A stretch of DNA of 64,000 nt. Source: Piscinibacterium candidicorallinum. Its GTDB lineage: Bacteria; Pseudomonadota; Gammaproteobacteria; Burkholderiales; Burkholderiaceae_C. Below are positions 54,298-63,384 of the stretch, in pieces; position 1 is the first letter of the stretch, and each line of letters starts with the position of its first letter. The stretch lies in contig NZ_CP180191.1 of assembly GCF_047549485.1 (NCBI RefSeq), positions 2,542,001 through 2,606,000 of the forward strand, given 5' to 3'. The translations under genes and the position numbers were made by a program. The notes beneath the pieces were generated by a model. That model had not been told where the DNA came from, did no database searches, and was given only the letters and a program-made list of their open reading frames with translations.

Positions 54298-54361
54298 ACC
54301 AGTATTGATGCGGTTCTTCAGAGCAAAATGGCCGAAGAACCGCGCCAGACAAGCGGAAAGC
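54298..54361 (-). repeat. Dispersed hairpin element, copy E (inverted)
   Basis: On the minus strand GCTTTCCGCTTGTCTGGCGCGG, then arms GCGGTTCTTC and GAAGAACCGC forming a perfect 10-bp stem, then CATCAATACTGG. With copy D it makes a head-to-head BIME-like pair in the 323-bp gap before the GST gene. No other feature is seen in that gap. Confidence 0.88.
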
Positions 54362-54506
54362 TGCTTTTCTGGCCCCCTCAGCGCAATGGTGTGCGCGCGC
54401 GCAGCGCTACAGCCACACTGGCGCTCAGCCCATGCATGCTCACGGTCGCGCGCTGCCTCGGCCACAGGCAGAATCAGCGCAACCTGTGCTCTTCAACGTC
54501 GTGCCC

Positions 54507-55169
54507 ATGCTCACCGTCCATCACCTGAACAACTCCCGCTCGCAACGCGTGCTCTGGCTGCTTGAAGAGCTGGCCATCCCCTACGAGATCAAGCGCTACG
54601 AGCGCGACAAGAAAACCATGCTCGCGCCGGCGTCCCTGAAGAAGGTGCACCCGCTGGGTAAGAGCCCGGTCATCACCGATGGCGACATCACCGTGGCCGA
54701 GAGCGGCGCGATCATTGAATACCTCGTTGACCACTACGGCAGCGGCCGCCTCGCGCCCAAGGCCGGCAGCGCCGAGGGCCTGCGCTACCGCTACTGGCTG
54801 CACTACGCCGAAGGCTCGGCCATGCCGCCGCTGCTGCTCAAGCTCATCTTCGACAAGATCGAGACCAGCCCCATGCCCTTCTTTGCCAAGCCGATCGCAC
54901 GCGCCATCTCCGGCAAGGTGAAGGAACAGTTCATCACCCCGCAGATCAAGCTGCATCTGGACTTCATCGAGAAGGAACTCGGCAAGCACCCCTGGTTTGC
55001 AGGCGACGAATTCACCGCCGCCGACATCCAGATGAGCTTCCCGCTGGAAGCCGCCGCATCCCGCGCTGCGGCCACCAAGCGCCCGAATATCGCCAGGTTC
55101 CTGGAGAAGATCCACGCCCGGCCGGCGTACCAGAAGGCGCTGGCGGAGGGTGGGGAGTATTCGCTGTAG
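54507..55169 (+). CDS. Glutathione S-transferase
   Basis: 220 aa. Thioredoxin-like N-terminal domain with LTVHHLNNSRSQRVLWLLEEL and the glutathione-binding ESGAIIEYLVDHYG. The all-helical C-terminal domain has WFAGDEFTAADIQMSFPLE. Likely cytoplasmic detoxification. Start is ATG at 54507 (MLTVHHL); a GTG two codons upstream is possible. Confidence 0.92.
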   Translation: MLTVHHLNNSRSQRVLWLLEELAIPYEIKRYERDKKTMLAPASLKKVHPLGKSPVITDGDITVAESGAIIEYLVDHYGSGRLAPKAGSAEGLRYRYWLHYAEGSAMPPLLLKLIFDKIETSPMPFFAKPIARAISGKVKEQFITPQIKLHLDFIEKELGKHPWFAGDEFTAADIQMSFPLEAAASRAAATKRPNIARFLEKIHARPAYQKALAEGGEYSL

Positions 55170-55199
55170 CGCTAACTGCAAAGACGCGACCCGCTGACT

Positions 55200-55769
55200 A
55201 TGGCCACCCTGAAGTCAATCCGCCAAGCTGAAGGGTCCGGCACGCCCGGCCTGCACACCGCGATGCTCGTCTGGCTGGCTAGTCCGACCGCGCTCGCCTT
55301 GCTTGCGCTCGTACTGTCCGAAGAATTTGTCGCAGAGAGTCCGTCAGTTGCTGCTTTCTGCAGCACGGTTCTCAACGCATTCCCTTTCCTTGCCCAGCCC
55401 GACGTGATAAGCGCGCGCCCGAAACTCGCTGAGTTTCTGACCTGCCTGTCCTTCGTGATGATCCCGCACTCGCTGGCTGCAGCGTGGTGGGTTGAGTCGC
55501 GACAACGCGCTCAATTGCACTGGCGACTTGCGCGTGGCCGCGCCCGCATCAGATCGCCGTGGCTGCTGATACCACTCGCTGGGGCTTTGCTTGGCGTCGT
55601 CTTTTTCGGGCTCTACGTGCTCCCCGGGCATCCTTCAAGCCGCTTCATGCATGCATTCATTGAAGCCGCCGGGCTCATGGCAATCACGAAGTTCGCGGTC
55701 TTGCCTCTCAACGCCTGGCTTGTGCTTCATCAAGCTCGCCGCGGTCCCGCAGGGACGGCGGTGCGGTAG
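55200..55769 (+). CDS. Four-helix membrane protein of unknown function
   Basis: 189 aa with about four hydrophobic segments (LVWLASPTALALLALVLS, FLTCLSFVMIPHSLAAAWW, WLLIPLAGALLGVVFFGLYV and FIEAAGLMAITKFAVLPLN). Lower GC than neighbours in places. No family recognised. It starts 30 bp after the GST gene and ends against the convergent response regulator. Confidence 0.65.
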   Translation: MATLKSIRQAEGSGTPGLHTAMLVWLASPTALALLALVLSEEFVAESPSVAAFCSTVLNAFPFLAQPDVISARPKLAEFLTCLSFVMIPHSLAAAWWVESRQRAQLHWRLARGRARIRSPWLLIPLAGALLGVVFFGLYVLPGHPSSRFMHAFIEAAGLMAITKFAVLPLNAWLVLHQARRGPAGTAVR

Positions 55770-55780
55770 TAACAACGGCG

Positions 55781-56521
55781 CTAAATCGACGCATCGCGCA
55801 GCCGCTTGCTCGCCTCGCGGTTGGCCAGCAGCTCGGTGCCGTCGCGCATCAGGATCTGCAGCTGGCTTTGCTCGTCGGGCTTCATGGACACGACGTGATC
55901 CAGGTTGACGATGGCGTTGCGGTGCACGCGCAGGAAGCGCTCCGGGTCCAGGCGCGGCTCCAGATCGGCCAGCGGCACACGGACCAGGTAGCTCGCGCCC
56001 TTGGCGGTGATCTGGGTGTATTTCAGGTCGGACTTCAGGTGCTCGATGTCGTCGATCGCCAGCGGGAAGATGCGGCCGCGGTCGCGCACCAGAATTCTCG
56101 TGAGCGGCTCGGCCTCGCTGCGGGCCAGCGCACTTTCCGCTGTCTGACCGCGCTCGTCGGGTGCAACCTGCGCATCGAGCGCGCGCTCCACGGCCTTGGC
56201 AAAGCGCTCCTGGGTGAAGGGCTTGAGCAGATAGTCCAGGGCGTTCAGCTCGAAGGCCGTGACGGCGTGCTGGTCGTAGGCGGTGGTGAAGATGATCGGC
56301 GGCACGCTCTGAAGCTGGCGCACCACCTCCAGGCCCGTCATCTCGGGCATCTGGATGTCCATGAACACAAGCTCCGGGTTCAGGGCACGGATCAGCTTGA
56401 GCGCCTCGCGGCCGTTGGTGGCCTCGCCCACCAGCAGCAGATCGGGCTGGGTGGCGATGAAGTCGCGCAGGGTCTCTCGCGCCAGGGGTTCGTCTTCACA
56501 GATCAGGACGCGGATGCTCAT
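55781..56521 (-). CDS. LytR/AlgR-type response regulator
   Basis: 246 aa. Receiver domain with phospho-acceptor Asp in ELVFMDIQMPEMTG (about residue 57) and Lys in NALDYLLKPF. The C-terminal LytTR DNA-binding domain includes IFPLAIDDIEHLKSDLKYTQITAKG and FLRVHRNAIVNLDHV. It is coupled to the upstream kinase gene by ATGA. The regulon is unknown. Confidence 0.95.
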   Translation of the reverse strand: MSIRVLICEDEPLARETLRDFIATQPDLLLVGEATNGREALKLIRALNPELVFMDIQMPEMTGLEVVRQLQSVPPIIFTTAYDQHAVTAFELNALDYLLKPFTQERFAKAVERALDAQVAPDERGQTAESALARSEAEPLTRILVRDRGRIFPLAIDDIEHLKSDLKYTQITAKGASYLVRVPLADLEPRLDPERFLRVHRNAIVNLDHVVSMKPDEQSQLQILMRDGTELLANREASKRLRDASI

Positions 56522-57633
56522 CTCGGAATCGCCACTTTCACTTGAAACCCTGCGCCGGGCGCAGACTGCACCTTGAAACTCGCGGCGCTGCCCCAGCGCA
56601 GCGCCAGGCGCCGCGCCACGGTGGGCAGGCCCAGGCCGCTGCCCGGCGGCAGGCCGCCATCAGCCGGCAACTGCACGCCGGGGCCATCGTCGGCCACGTC
56701 AATCTCCACGCGATCCCCGGCAAGCTGCACGCGCACCATCAAGGTACCGGGCTCGCTGCGCGGGTTGAAGGCGTGCTTGATGCTGTTTTCCACCAGCGGC
56801 TGCACGGTCAGCGCGGGCACGCTGGCTGCGAGTGCTTCATCGTCCACCTGCCAGTCGATCTTCAGCCGGTCGCCCAGGCGGATCGATTCGAGCGCGAGGT
56901 ACTGCTCAGTGAAGGCGAGCTCGTCGCGCAGCAGCACCTGATCCTCGCCGCTGCGCTCGGTGTCCAGCAGGTAGCGCAGCATCTCGGAAAAGCCGAAGAG
57001 CGCCTGCTCGGCGCGCACGGCATCCTTGCGCACCAGGGCCAGGATGCTGTGCAGGGTGTTGAACAGAAAGTGCGGATTGAGCTTGTTGCGCAGCGCAGCC
57101 AACTCCGTGCGCGCCAGCAGCATCTGCGCCTGAGCGGCGGCGGCAGCCTCCTGGCGGGCGCGCTGCACGGCGCGGTAGGCGGCAAAGGCCCCGGCCGCGG
57201 CCGCATAGATCAGCATGCCGATCTGGATCTGCCAGATGAACCAGTTTTCGCGTGCCCGCTCCGCGGCCGCCACGCCGCTCTCGGCCGCGATCAGCAGCCA
57301 GAGCAGCGCGTAATAGGCAAAGGCAAACAGCACGCCAGTGCCGGCATGCACTGCAATCTGGCGCGCGGCGCCGAAGCGTCGGGCCTCCATCCAGCCCGTG
57401 AGCGGCCACAGCAACAGCAGCAGCAGGAAGGTCGGCCCCAGATTGCGCACCGTGCCGTGCATCGCGCTGAACAGGTTGAATCCGCGCGTCCAGATGCCGT
57501 CGGTCTCGACGGCCACCATATAGATAAGCAGAATCGGCAGCCAGGCCAGCGCGTAGGTGCGCAATACCTCGCGCGGCGGCGCCCACTGCCAGGACGAGGT
57601 GAGCTGAACGAAGGCGGGGGTCGGAGATTGCAT
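56518..57633 (-). CDS. LytS/YehU-type sensor histidine kinase
   Basis: 371 aa from the ATG at 57633. N-terminal membrane helices (LRTYALAWLPILLIYMVAVE, GPTFLLLLLLWPLTGW, LFAFAYYALLWLLIAAE and one more) are followed by the His-kinase box LRNKLNPHFLFNTLHSILALV, and the ATP-binding domain has VQPLVENSIKHAF and DDGPGVQLPADGGLPPGSGLGL. This is the AlgZ/FimS style of kinase that pairs with LytTR regulators. The signal is unknown. Ends overlap the regulator start. Confidence 0.93.
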   Translation of the reverse strand: MQSPTPAFVQLTSSWQWAPPREVLRTYALAWLPILLIYMVAVETDGIWTRGFNLFSAMHGTVRNLGPTFLLLLLLWPLTGWMEARRFGAARQIAVHAGTGVLFAFAYYALLWLLIAAESGVAAAERARENWFIWQIQIGMLIYAAAAGAFAAYRAVQRARQEAAAAAQAQMLLARTELAALRNKLNPHFLFNTLHSILALVRKDAVRAEQALFGFSEMLRYLLDTERSGEDQVLLRDELAFTEQYLALESIRLGDRLKIDWQVDDEALAASVPALTVQPLVENSIKHAFNPRSEPGTLMVRVQLAGDRVEIDVADDGPGVQLPADGGLPPGSGLGLPTVARRLALRWGSAASFKVQSAPGAGFQVKVAIPR

Positions 57634-57819
57634 GCAAGCCAGTCTATGCGCCTGGCGCAATCGCACGACCCACCGCGAGACGGGTTGAGGAATTGCGGTG
57701 CTGGATTGAGGGCGGCTGTGGCGCCGGGCTTGCCAGCCAGCGCTGCAAGCACGGAAGCAGGAATCGAGATCTGCTGCGCCGTTCCATCTGGCGGTCGGCC
57801 ATAGCCGCCCGGACCGACT

Positions 57820-58383
57820 TCAAGCGCCACCCACCTGCGCCGCCGCCATGCGTGCAAATGCCCCGGGTGCACGCCGTACCTGCCAGGCGGCCGTCACCCG
57901 CTCCGCATTCACTTCGGCAGGCTGCATGCTGTCGCACTCCAAGTCATAGCTGCAAAAGCGGTGCGTCGTCTCGAAGTCCGCCCGCGCCTCGCCCACGCGC
58001 CGATCCCCGCGCGCCCGTTCGCGCCGCTCAAGTTCGTCCAGCGGACAGTGCAGACCTACAAAGAACACATCCAGCCCGGCCAGGGTTCGCAGCAGCCTGT
58101 CCATCCATGCCTGCGTCTCCACAATGTGCTCCACGATCAGCGAGTTGCCCGCCTGCGCCAGCGACGCAATGCTCCCGTGAAAGCCGGCAAAGAAGGGCTC
58201 GCGCAGATCGCGCCAGGCAAACTCGCCACGATCGATGCGCGCCTGCGGGAGCACCTGCGCCGCCCGCAGATGGTCGATCGACCAATGCCAGAACGGCCCC
58301 GGCAGCCGCGCCTGCAGTGCGCGCGCCAGCGTGGACTTGCCCGCGCTGGACGCTCCGTTCAAGAGAATGATGCTGCCCTGCAT
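57820..58383 (-). CDS. CPT-like P-loop phosphotransferase
   Basis: 187 aa. Walker A is IILLNGASSAGKSTLA, with the later DVFFVGLHCPLDELERRERARGDRRVG helix carrying conserved Arg. The SIDHL segment after the P-loop and this arrangement match chloramphenicol 3-O-phosphotransferase-like proteins. True substrate unknown; resistance function is not implied. The start at 58383 has GGAGGG upstream. Upstream frame open to 58563 is not homologous. Confidence 0.8.
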   Translation of the reverse strand: MQGSIILLNGASSAGKSTLARALQARLPGPFWHWSIDHLRAAQVLPQARIDRGEFAWRDLREPFFAGFHGSIASLAQAGNSLIVEHIVETQAWMDRLLRTLAGLDVFFVGLHCPLDELERRERARGDRRVGEARADFETTHRFCSYDLECDSMQPAEVNAERVTAAWQVRRAPGAFARMAAAQVGGA

Positions 58384-58477
58384 GCCGCCCTCCGCGCCGC
58401 CGCCTGCGCAGCTTAGGCAGGGGCGCGGCCGCCGTCCAACGCCGCATGGTCGCCGAGGCGCTGGATAGCGCCTTGCG

Positions 58478-58903
58478 CTAAACGTCGGGCGACTCCGGCT
58501 GCGCCGGTGCAAACCGCCCGAACACCCGCGGTGCAAGAAAGGCCAGCACCGGCACCGCGCCAATCACGAACCAGCCGATGCTGATCTTGGCGCTGAGCAG
58601 GTTGGCGCCCCAACCCATGGCGCAGGCCAGCAGCCCGCAGACCATGCCCAGCACCAGGCACCAGCGTGTGGTCGGGTACACGCGTGCGGCGTTGGCGCCA
58701 ATGGTGAAGCCCACCATGCCCAGAAAGGCGGGCGCGAGCGCGACCCACCAAAGCGTCTGCATCGAACCCCAGCCGCCCCACTCATGCTCAGGGCCGCGGC
58801 CAAGGACAACGCTCAAGATAGCGGCCAACGCCATGGCCAGCCAGGCACCGCTGGCAAACGCAAACAAACCCAAGACCCTGCTCCTTTGTTGGCTGCGCTG
58901 CAT
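58478..58903 (-). CDS. Four-helix membrane protein
   Basis: 141 aa from the ATG at 58903 (MQRSQQRSRVLGLFAFASG). Helices: GAWLAMALAAILSVVLG, LWWVALAPAFLGMVGFTIG, WCLVLGMVCGLLACAMGW and IGWFVIGAVPVLAFLAPRV. No family recognised. It lies upstream of the CPT-like gene on the same strand with a gap of about 95 bp. Confidence 0.65.
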   Translation of the reverse strand: MQRSQQRSRVLGLFAFASGAWLAMALAAILSVVLGRGPEHEWGGWGSMQTLWWVALAPAFLGMVGFTIGANAARVYPTTRWCLVLGMVCGLLACAMGWGANLLSAKISIGWFVIGAVPVLAFLAPRVFGRFAPAQPESPDV

Positions 58904-59308
58904 GCGATGCAGCGCCAGCGGCTTGGGCAAGGTTGTAGTGCAGCGCGAGCGCCCTGCGGCTTGGTGCAGACCCGCGGGTGCGTTGAGGTCTGGCGCGCAA
59001 GTCACTGCGGCCGGCGCCCAAGGCAAGGCGCGCCGGACCACCGTTTGAGATCACCGCTTCCGCTCATCGACCGCAAGGGCTCACTCCCAGGTTGTCGCGC
59101 GTTTTTTCGCGCTGAATCCTTAGCGTTGATCACCCACCACGATCACCCGGGCCCCACCGCCAAGCGTCCGTTCATTGCGCAAGCCACGATTGGAGTGAGC
59201 CCACCACCCTCGCGCGGTGCGGCTGCATTCGGCCCCTAAGCTGAACCTTCGCACCAATCGCCCTCGTCACCGCATGCAATGGCATGCGGGCGCACCCAGG
59301 AGACCCGC
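58904..59308. other. Divergent intergenic region; one hairpin near hydrolase start
   Basis: About 400 bp between divergent genes. The only structure noted is CCGCATGC-AATG-GCATGCGG (59270-59289), a perfect 8-bp stem about 20 bp before the hydrolase start and just upstream of its AGGAGA. It could be an operator or limit translation. No gene is visible. Confidence 0.45.
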
Positions 59309-60619
59309 TTGACCTCAGATCTGCCCATCCGCCGCAAGCCGCAAGCCGCAGCCTCACGTTCGGCCGGCGCACCGTCGGCCACCCTTCAGGCACTGCGCGG
59401 CGCCAGCCAGCTCGCCGTGGGTGCGGTGCAGAACCTGACCCACACCGTGGAAGGCGTGCACAGCAGCGTGGCGCGGTTGGCGCCGCCGCTCAAGCGCACG
59501 GCCGCCGATGCTGAAACGCCGCAGCGCACCCGCGGGATCACCGGGCTGGTGTATCGCAGCGTGCGCGGCGTCACGACGCTGGTGGGCGGAGCGCTGGATC
59601 TGGCGCTGGCGCAGCTTGGCCCGCGTGTGGCTGCGGCGCTGCCGCCGGGCATGAAGCGCGCGCTGGCCGATGGTGCCAACCGCCTCGCGCCGCCCGCGCA
59701 GCGTGAAGCCGCACTGGCCGCGCTCAATGGCGTGTTTGGCGACCATCTCGCTGCCAGCGGCAACGCCCTGGCCATCCCCATGCAGCTGCGCGCGAACGGG
59801 CAGGCCCTGCCGCTTGCGCGCAAGGCACTTGCCCGGCATTACGCAGCGCAAGCCGATGTGTCCGCGCCAGGCGGCAAGCTGCTCATCCTGATCCACGGCC
59901 TGTGCATGAATGACTTGCAGTGGACACGTCGCAGCCACAACCACGGCGCCGCGCTGGCAGCGCGCCACGGCTTCACGCCGCTCTATCTGCACTACAACAC
60001 CGGCCTACCGATCGCGCAGAACGGCGCTGCACTGGCCGATCTGCTGTCGGACCTGCAGCGCGCCTGGCCGGTACCCATCACGCAGATGGTGCTGCTGGGT
60101 CACAGCATGGGCGGGCTGGTGGCGCGCAGTGCCTGTGCGCAGTCCAGCCCCCGCAGCGCGTGGCGGCGCAAGCTCAAGGCGCTGGTCTGCCTGGGCACGC
60201 CGCACCAGGGCGCGCCGCTGGAGCGCGCCGGCAGCGGCCTCACCTGGCTGCTGGCCAAGAGCCCCTACACCGCGCCCTTTGCCAAGCTCGGCGCGCGGCG
60301 CAGCGCCGGCATTCAAGACCTGCATTCCGGCCGCGTGCTGCCTGAGGGGACACACGCCACCGCCGCCCCCTGGCCGCAAGGCGTGGCCTGCTTCACCGTG
60401 GCCGCCAGCACCAGCAGCGCCGCAGCCGCCGGCAAGCAAGCTAAAGGCGACGGTCTCGTGCCCGTAGCCAGCGCACTCGGCCAGCACCGCCAGCCCGAGC
60501 GCGACCTGCGCCTGCTGCACGGCCAGCACGCCGTGTTCTACGGGCTGAACCACTTCGACCTGCTCAGCAGCCGCGCAGTAAGTGACCAGCTGTGTGCGTG
60601 GTTGGACCCGCAGGGTTGA
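59309..60619 (+). CDS. Lipase-like alpha/beta hydrolase
   Basis: 436 aa, start TTG at 59309 with AGGAGA eight bases upstream. After a helical N-terminal region of about 180 residues the hydrolase core begins: LLILIHGLCMNDLQW (oxyanion His-Gly), LGHSMGGLVARSA with the nucleophile Ser (GHSMG), LVCLGTPHQGAPLERAG, and late GDGLVPVASALG, where the catalytic Asp is expected. This matches PGAP1/triacylglycerol-lipase-like hydrolases acting on lipids or esters, with no signal peptide. The C-terminal GLNHFDLLSS gives a likely catalytic His. Confidence 0.85.
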   Translation: MTSDLPIRRKPQAAASRSAGAPSATLQALRGASQLAVGAVQNLTHTVEGVHSSVARLAPPLKRTAADAETPQRTRGITGLVYRSVRGVTTLVGGALDLALAQLGPRVAAALPPGMKRALADGANRLAPPAQREAALAALNGVFGDHLAASGNALAIPMQLRANGQALPLARKALARHYAAQADVSAPGGKLLILIHGLCMNDLQWTRRSHNHGAALAARHGFTPLYLHYNTGLPIAQNGAALADLLSDLQRAWPVPITQMVLLGHSMGGLVARSACAQSSPRSAWRRKLKALVCLGTPHQGAPLERAGSGLTWLLAKSPYTAPFAKLGARRSAGIQDLHSGRVLPEGTHATAAPWPQGVACFTVAASTSSAAAAGKQAKGDGLVPVASALGQHRQPERDLRLLHGQHAVFYGLNHFDLLSSRAVSDQLCAWLDPQG

Positions 60620-60647
60620 TCGCTCAAGCCATGCGGCGCAACGGCGC

Positions 60648-61646
60648 TCAATCCGGCTGAGTCACCGCCAGCAGCACATCCGCATACCAGGCGCAGTTCA
60701 GACCCAGCGACTCGTCGTGTACTGCGTCGCGCGTGCGCATGTCCATGCGGGTGGAGTGCACGCCCAGCAGTTGCCAGGGCAGCCCGTCGGCCGCTGCCTG
60801 GGTGCGATGGCGCAGCACAGGCGCACCGCTGCTGCCGCGGTGCGTCCGGGCATCGGTCAGGAAGTAGCCCTTGGCCTGGAAGCGCACGCCGTAGGCCGAC
60901 GCGATCGAGGCACTGCGCGCCACCGGGAGGTGATGCACGGTGTCGTGAAAGCCGAGCGGAAAGCCGACGATCGTCAGCGGGTCGCCCATGGCCACCTGCT
61001 CGCCGCGCGCTTGCAGATGCGCCGGCGTGAACGACCGGATCACCACCGCAGGCGGCAGCCGATCAGTGGCCAACTCGATCACGGCCACGTCCACGGCACC
61101 GCCGGTATCGGTCGCTTCGCGCCAGAGGCTGCGCCCGTCGGCATAGAGCGGGATCGACCACACCAGCACCTGCGTGAGGTCTCGTGTGTCGGTGTGCAGG
61201 TCGATCTCGATGCGGTCGGGGAAATGCCCGGTTGCTTCATCGAGCAGCACGTGCCGGCTGGTCACGATGAACAGGTGTGAGTCGCGGCTGAAGAAAAAGC
61301 CGCTGGCCTCCGACTGCATGGCCGACTCGCGCCATGTGCGGATGCGCACGGTGGTCAGGGGCAGGCCATCGTCGATGGGCTGGCTGGCGTCGGGTGCATG
61401 CCGGTCGGCCAGCAGGCCAAGATAGCGGCCGATGTCGCGCTCGAAGGCGCCCAGCACCACGTCGGAGATGTCGGCGTGCAGCATCACCGTGCGTGCAGCC
61501 TCGGCCAGCGACTCGACCGACGCGCGCGCCTGACGGCGTTGGTCCTCATCCAGCTGGCGCAACAGCGCAGGCACCACGCTGTCCAGGGCCACGAGGCTGC
61601 CCTTGAGTTCGCAGATGCGCTCCGTGGCGTCTTGCAGGTTCTTCAT
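60648..61646 (-). CDS. Trypsin-like serine peptidase, cytoplasmic
   Basis: 332 aa. A helical N-terminal part of about 95 residues precedes a chymotrypsin-fold domain with GFFFSRDSHLFIVTSRHVLLD (His), GAVDVAVIELA (Asp) and DARTHRGSSGAPVL (Ser). There is no signal peptide or PDZ domain, so this is not a DegP-type protease. The target is unknown. It converges with the hydrolase gene. Confidence 0.82.
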   Translation of the reverse strand: MKNLQDATERICELKGSLVALDSVVPALLRQLDEDQRRQARASVESLAEAARTVMLHADISDVVLGAFERDIGRYLGLLADRHAPDASQPIDDGLPLTTVRIRTWRESAMQSEASGFFFSRDSHLFIVTSRHVLLDEATGHFPDRIEIDLHTDTRDLTQVLVWSIPLYADGRSLWREATDTGGAVDVAVIELATDRLPPAVVIRSFTPAHLQARGEQVAMGDPLTIVGFPLGFHDTVHHLPVARSASIASAYGVRFQAKGYFLTDARTHRGSSGAPVLRHRTQAAADGLPWQLLGVHSTRMDMRTRDAVHDESLGLNCAWYADVLLAVTQPD

Positions 61647-61667
61647 GCTGAGCCTTCCGGAAATGAA

Positions 61668-61690
61668 AAAGCGCGGCCAGGCCGCGCTTT
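61668..61690 (-). terminator. Intrinsic terminator downstream of csp
   Basis: AAAGCGCGGCC and GGCCGCGCTTT form a nearly perfect stem. On the minus strand it is followed by TTCATTTCC with an A/T-rich run (TTTTT), ending the cold-shock transcript just before the peptidase gene. Confidence 0.82.
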
Positions 61691-61737
61691 GCAGGGTGCG
61701 CTGGGCACCCGGTTCGCCCTGGCGGGCGTGATCAGGC

Positions 61738-61950
61738 TCAGCCCAGCGAACGGATGTTCGATGCCTGCGGGCCCTTCTGGCCTTGCGTGACTTCGAACTC
61801 GACGCGCTGATTCTCGGTCAGTGTCTTGAAGCCGCTGCCTTGAATTTCCTTGAAGTGGGCGAAGAGGTCCTTGCTGCCGTCATCGGGCGCGATGAAACCG
61901 AAGCCCTTGCCTTCGTTGAACCATTTGACCGTACCAGTTTGAGTAGCCAT
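61738..61950 (-). CDS. Cold-shock protein (CspA family)
   Basis: 70 aa OB-fold RNA chaperone. RNP-1 is GKGFGFIAP and RNP-2 is DLFAHFKEI (usually VFVHF; here LFAHF). Starts TGTVKWFNEGKGFGF. Constitutive or cold-induced; not determinable. A good ribosome site (AAGGAA) precedes the ATG. Confidence 0.95.
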   Translation of the reverse strand: MATQTGTVKWFNEGKGFGFIAPDDGSKDLFAHFKEIQGSGFKTLTENQRVEFEVTQGQKGPQASNIRSLG

Positions 61951-62331
61951 GCGTGTATTCCTTCTGTGTTGATGAGGCGCAGGAGCGCGCCGGGTGGCGA
62001 AACGCCAAGAAAATCTTCACGGGGAGGTCAACACAGATACCAGCGAGGGGCCGGCAGGAGACTAGATACCAATGAGCGGACGGTCTTGAACAGATCAGCG
62101 CTGCCAGAGTAGTCGATCCTCGGCACGCGCCGAACCTCAATATGCATCGATTCCGGTCAATCGATAGCGCCAGCCTCGCACCACGCACCCGCACCACCAC
62201 ACCGCTGCTGCACCGCACAGCGATGCACTGCCACAGCTTGATCGCGTTTTGCGTTCGCACGCGATAGTCTGGCTGTCGCGCGCTCCAAGCGGAACACGCC
62301 ACACACCACCATCTCCGAAGGGCGCGTTCAC
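61951..62331. other. csp leader and divergent regulatory region
   Basis: No gene. The csp side is likely a long structured 5' UTR, as in cold-shock genes. On the plus strand TTGATC (62238) and GATAGT (62263) are 19 bp apart with a partly symmetric spacer (GCGTTTTGCGTTCGCACGC), a spacing seen at MerR-type promoters. It lies about 65 bp before the PpaA-like start. Confidence 0.4.
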
Positions 62332-63303
62332 TTGACCATCCAGCTCAACTTGTTGCGCGCTCCGTCCGCGTCCGGCTTGCCGGCACCGGCCAGGGCCTGG
62401 CAGACATTGCCCACCAACCACAGCCGCAAACAATTCAGCCACGGCATCCACCTCTCCAGCAGCCCAGGCACACACCCAGACAACACCGCCACCGGCCTTG
62501 CCCAGACAGGCAGCACCGAGCGCACCGCCGGCGAAGCCGAGTGCCGCCGCACCATGCGCGACGTGCTTGAGGCGCGCATCATCCCGCGCCTGCTCGCCGT
62601 CAGCCGCGAAGGCGCCGACCCCGATCGTCTGGCCAATGCCGCCATCACCCGCGCCGCCGAGATCGAGGCCCTTGCACGAGCCTGCGCCCGTGGCGACCAC
62701 ACCGGCGCACTCGCCGTCCTGGACGCACTGCAGAACGAAGGTCTGGCCACCGAGGATGCGCTGACTGAACTGATCGCCCCCGCCGCGCTCTGGCTCGGCC
62801 AGGCCTGGGAAGACGACCGCATGGGCTTCGATGCAGTCACCGTCGGCCTCACGCTGCTGCACGAGCTCGTCCACACCCTCGGCTATGGCAACCACGGCGG
62901 CCCGCAGGGCGCCGGTGCGGTGCGCCGCATCATGCTCGCCTCCGCCCCCGGCTCGCAGCATGTGCTCGGCCTGTCCATCGTGTCGGAGTTCTTCAGCAAC
63001 GCCGGCTGGGAAGTGGTGCTGGAGATCTCGGCCACGCCGCGCGAATTGCTGCAGGCCGTGCGCGACGAGTGGTTCGAAGTGATCGGCCTGTCGGTGGCGC
63101 TGGATGAACAGCTGCGTGCGCTGCCCCGCCTGGTGGCGGATTTGCGCGCCGCCTCCAGAAACCCCGGCTGCGCCGTGCTGCTGGGCGGCCCCGTCTTCGG
63201 CCTGCGCCCCATGGACGCAGCGCAGTTCGGCGCCCACGCCATCTGCCTGGATGCACGCGAGAGCGTGGGTCTGGCGCAGTCGCTGGCGGATCCGCGGCAC
63301 TGA
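62332..63303 (+). CDS. PpaA/AerR-like cobalamin-binding regulator
   Basis: 323 aa from a TTG at 62332 (GAAGGG upstream); an ATG at 62554 is the alternative and would remove a low-complexity 74-residue lead. The conserved part resembles PpaA/AerR: LEARIIPRLLAVS, WLGQAWEDDRMGFDAVTVGLTLLHELV, and the B12/SCHIC-type half domain MLASAPGSQHVLGLSIVSEFFSNAGWEV with the conserved His, then CAVLLGGPVFGLRPMDA. In photosynthetic Proteobacteria AerR/PpaA antagonises PpsR/CrtJ in a light- and B12-dependent way. No photosynthesis gene is in the window, but the gene lies at its right end. Confidence 0.8.
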   Translation: MTIQLNLLRAPSASGLPAPARAWQTLPTNHSRKQFSHGIHLSSSPGTHPDNTATGLAQTGSTERTAGEAECRRTMRDVLEARIIPRLLAVSREGADPDRLANAAITRAAEIEALARACARGDHTGALAVLDALQNEGLATEDALTELIAPAALWLGQAWEDDRMGFDAVTVGLTLLHELVHTLGYGNHGGPQGAGAVRRIMLASAPGSQHVLGLSIVSEFFSNAGWEVVLEISATPRELLQAVRDEWFEVIGLSVALDEQLRALPRLVADLRAASRNPGCAVLLGGPVFGLRPMDAAQFGAHAICLDARESVGLAQSLADPRH

Positions 63304-63384
63304 ACAACCGCCCCGGCGTCAGTTCCGCTACAACCTCGGACGTGGTGCGCTGGTGCACCACACCAACCCGCATCTCCCGAGGCC

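Noticed and set aside
57820..58383. Chloramphenicol resistance gene
   Set aside because: Only general CPT-like P-loop features are seen; no evidence for the drug as substrate.
62857..62892. HELVHTLGYGNH looks like a zinc-metzincin site in the PpaA-like protein
   Set aside because: Spacing to the last His is off by one, and the segment aligns with the structural helix of PpaA/AerR proteins.
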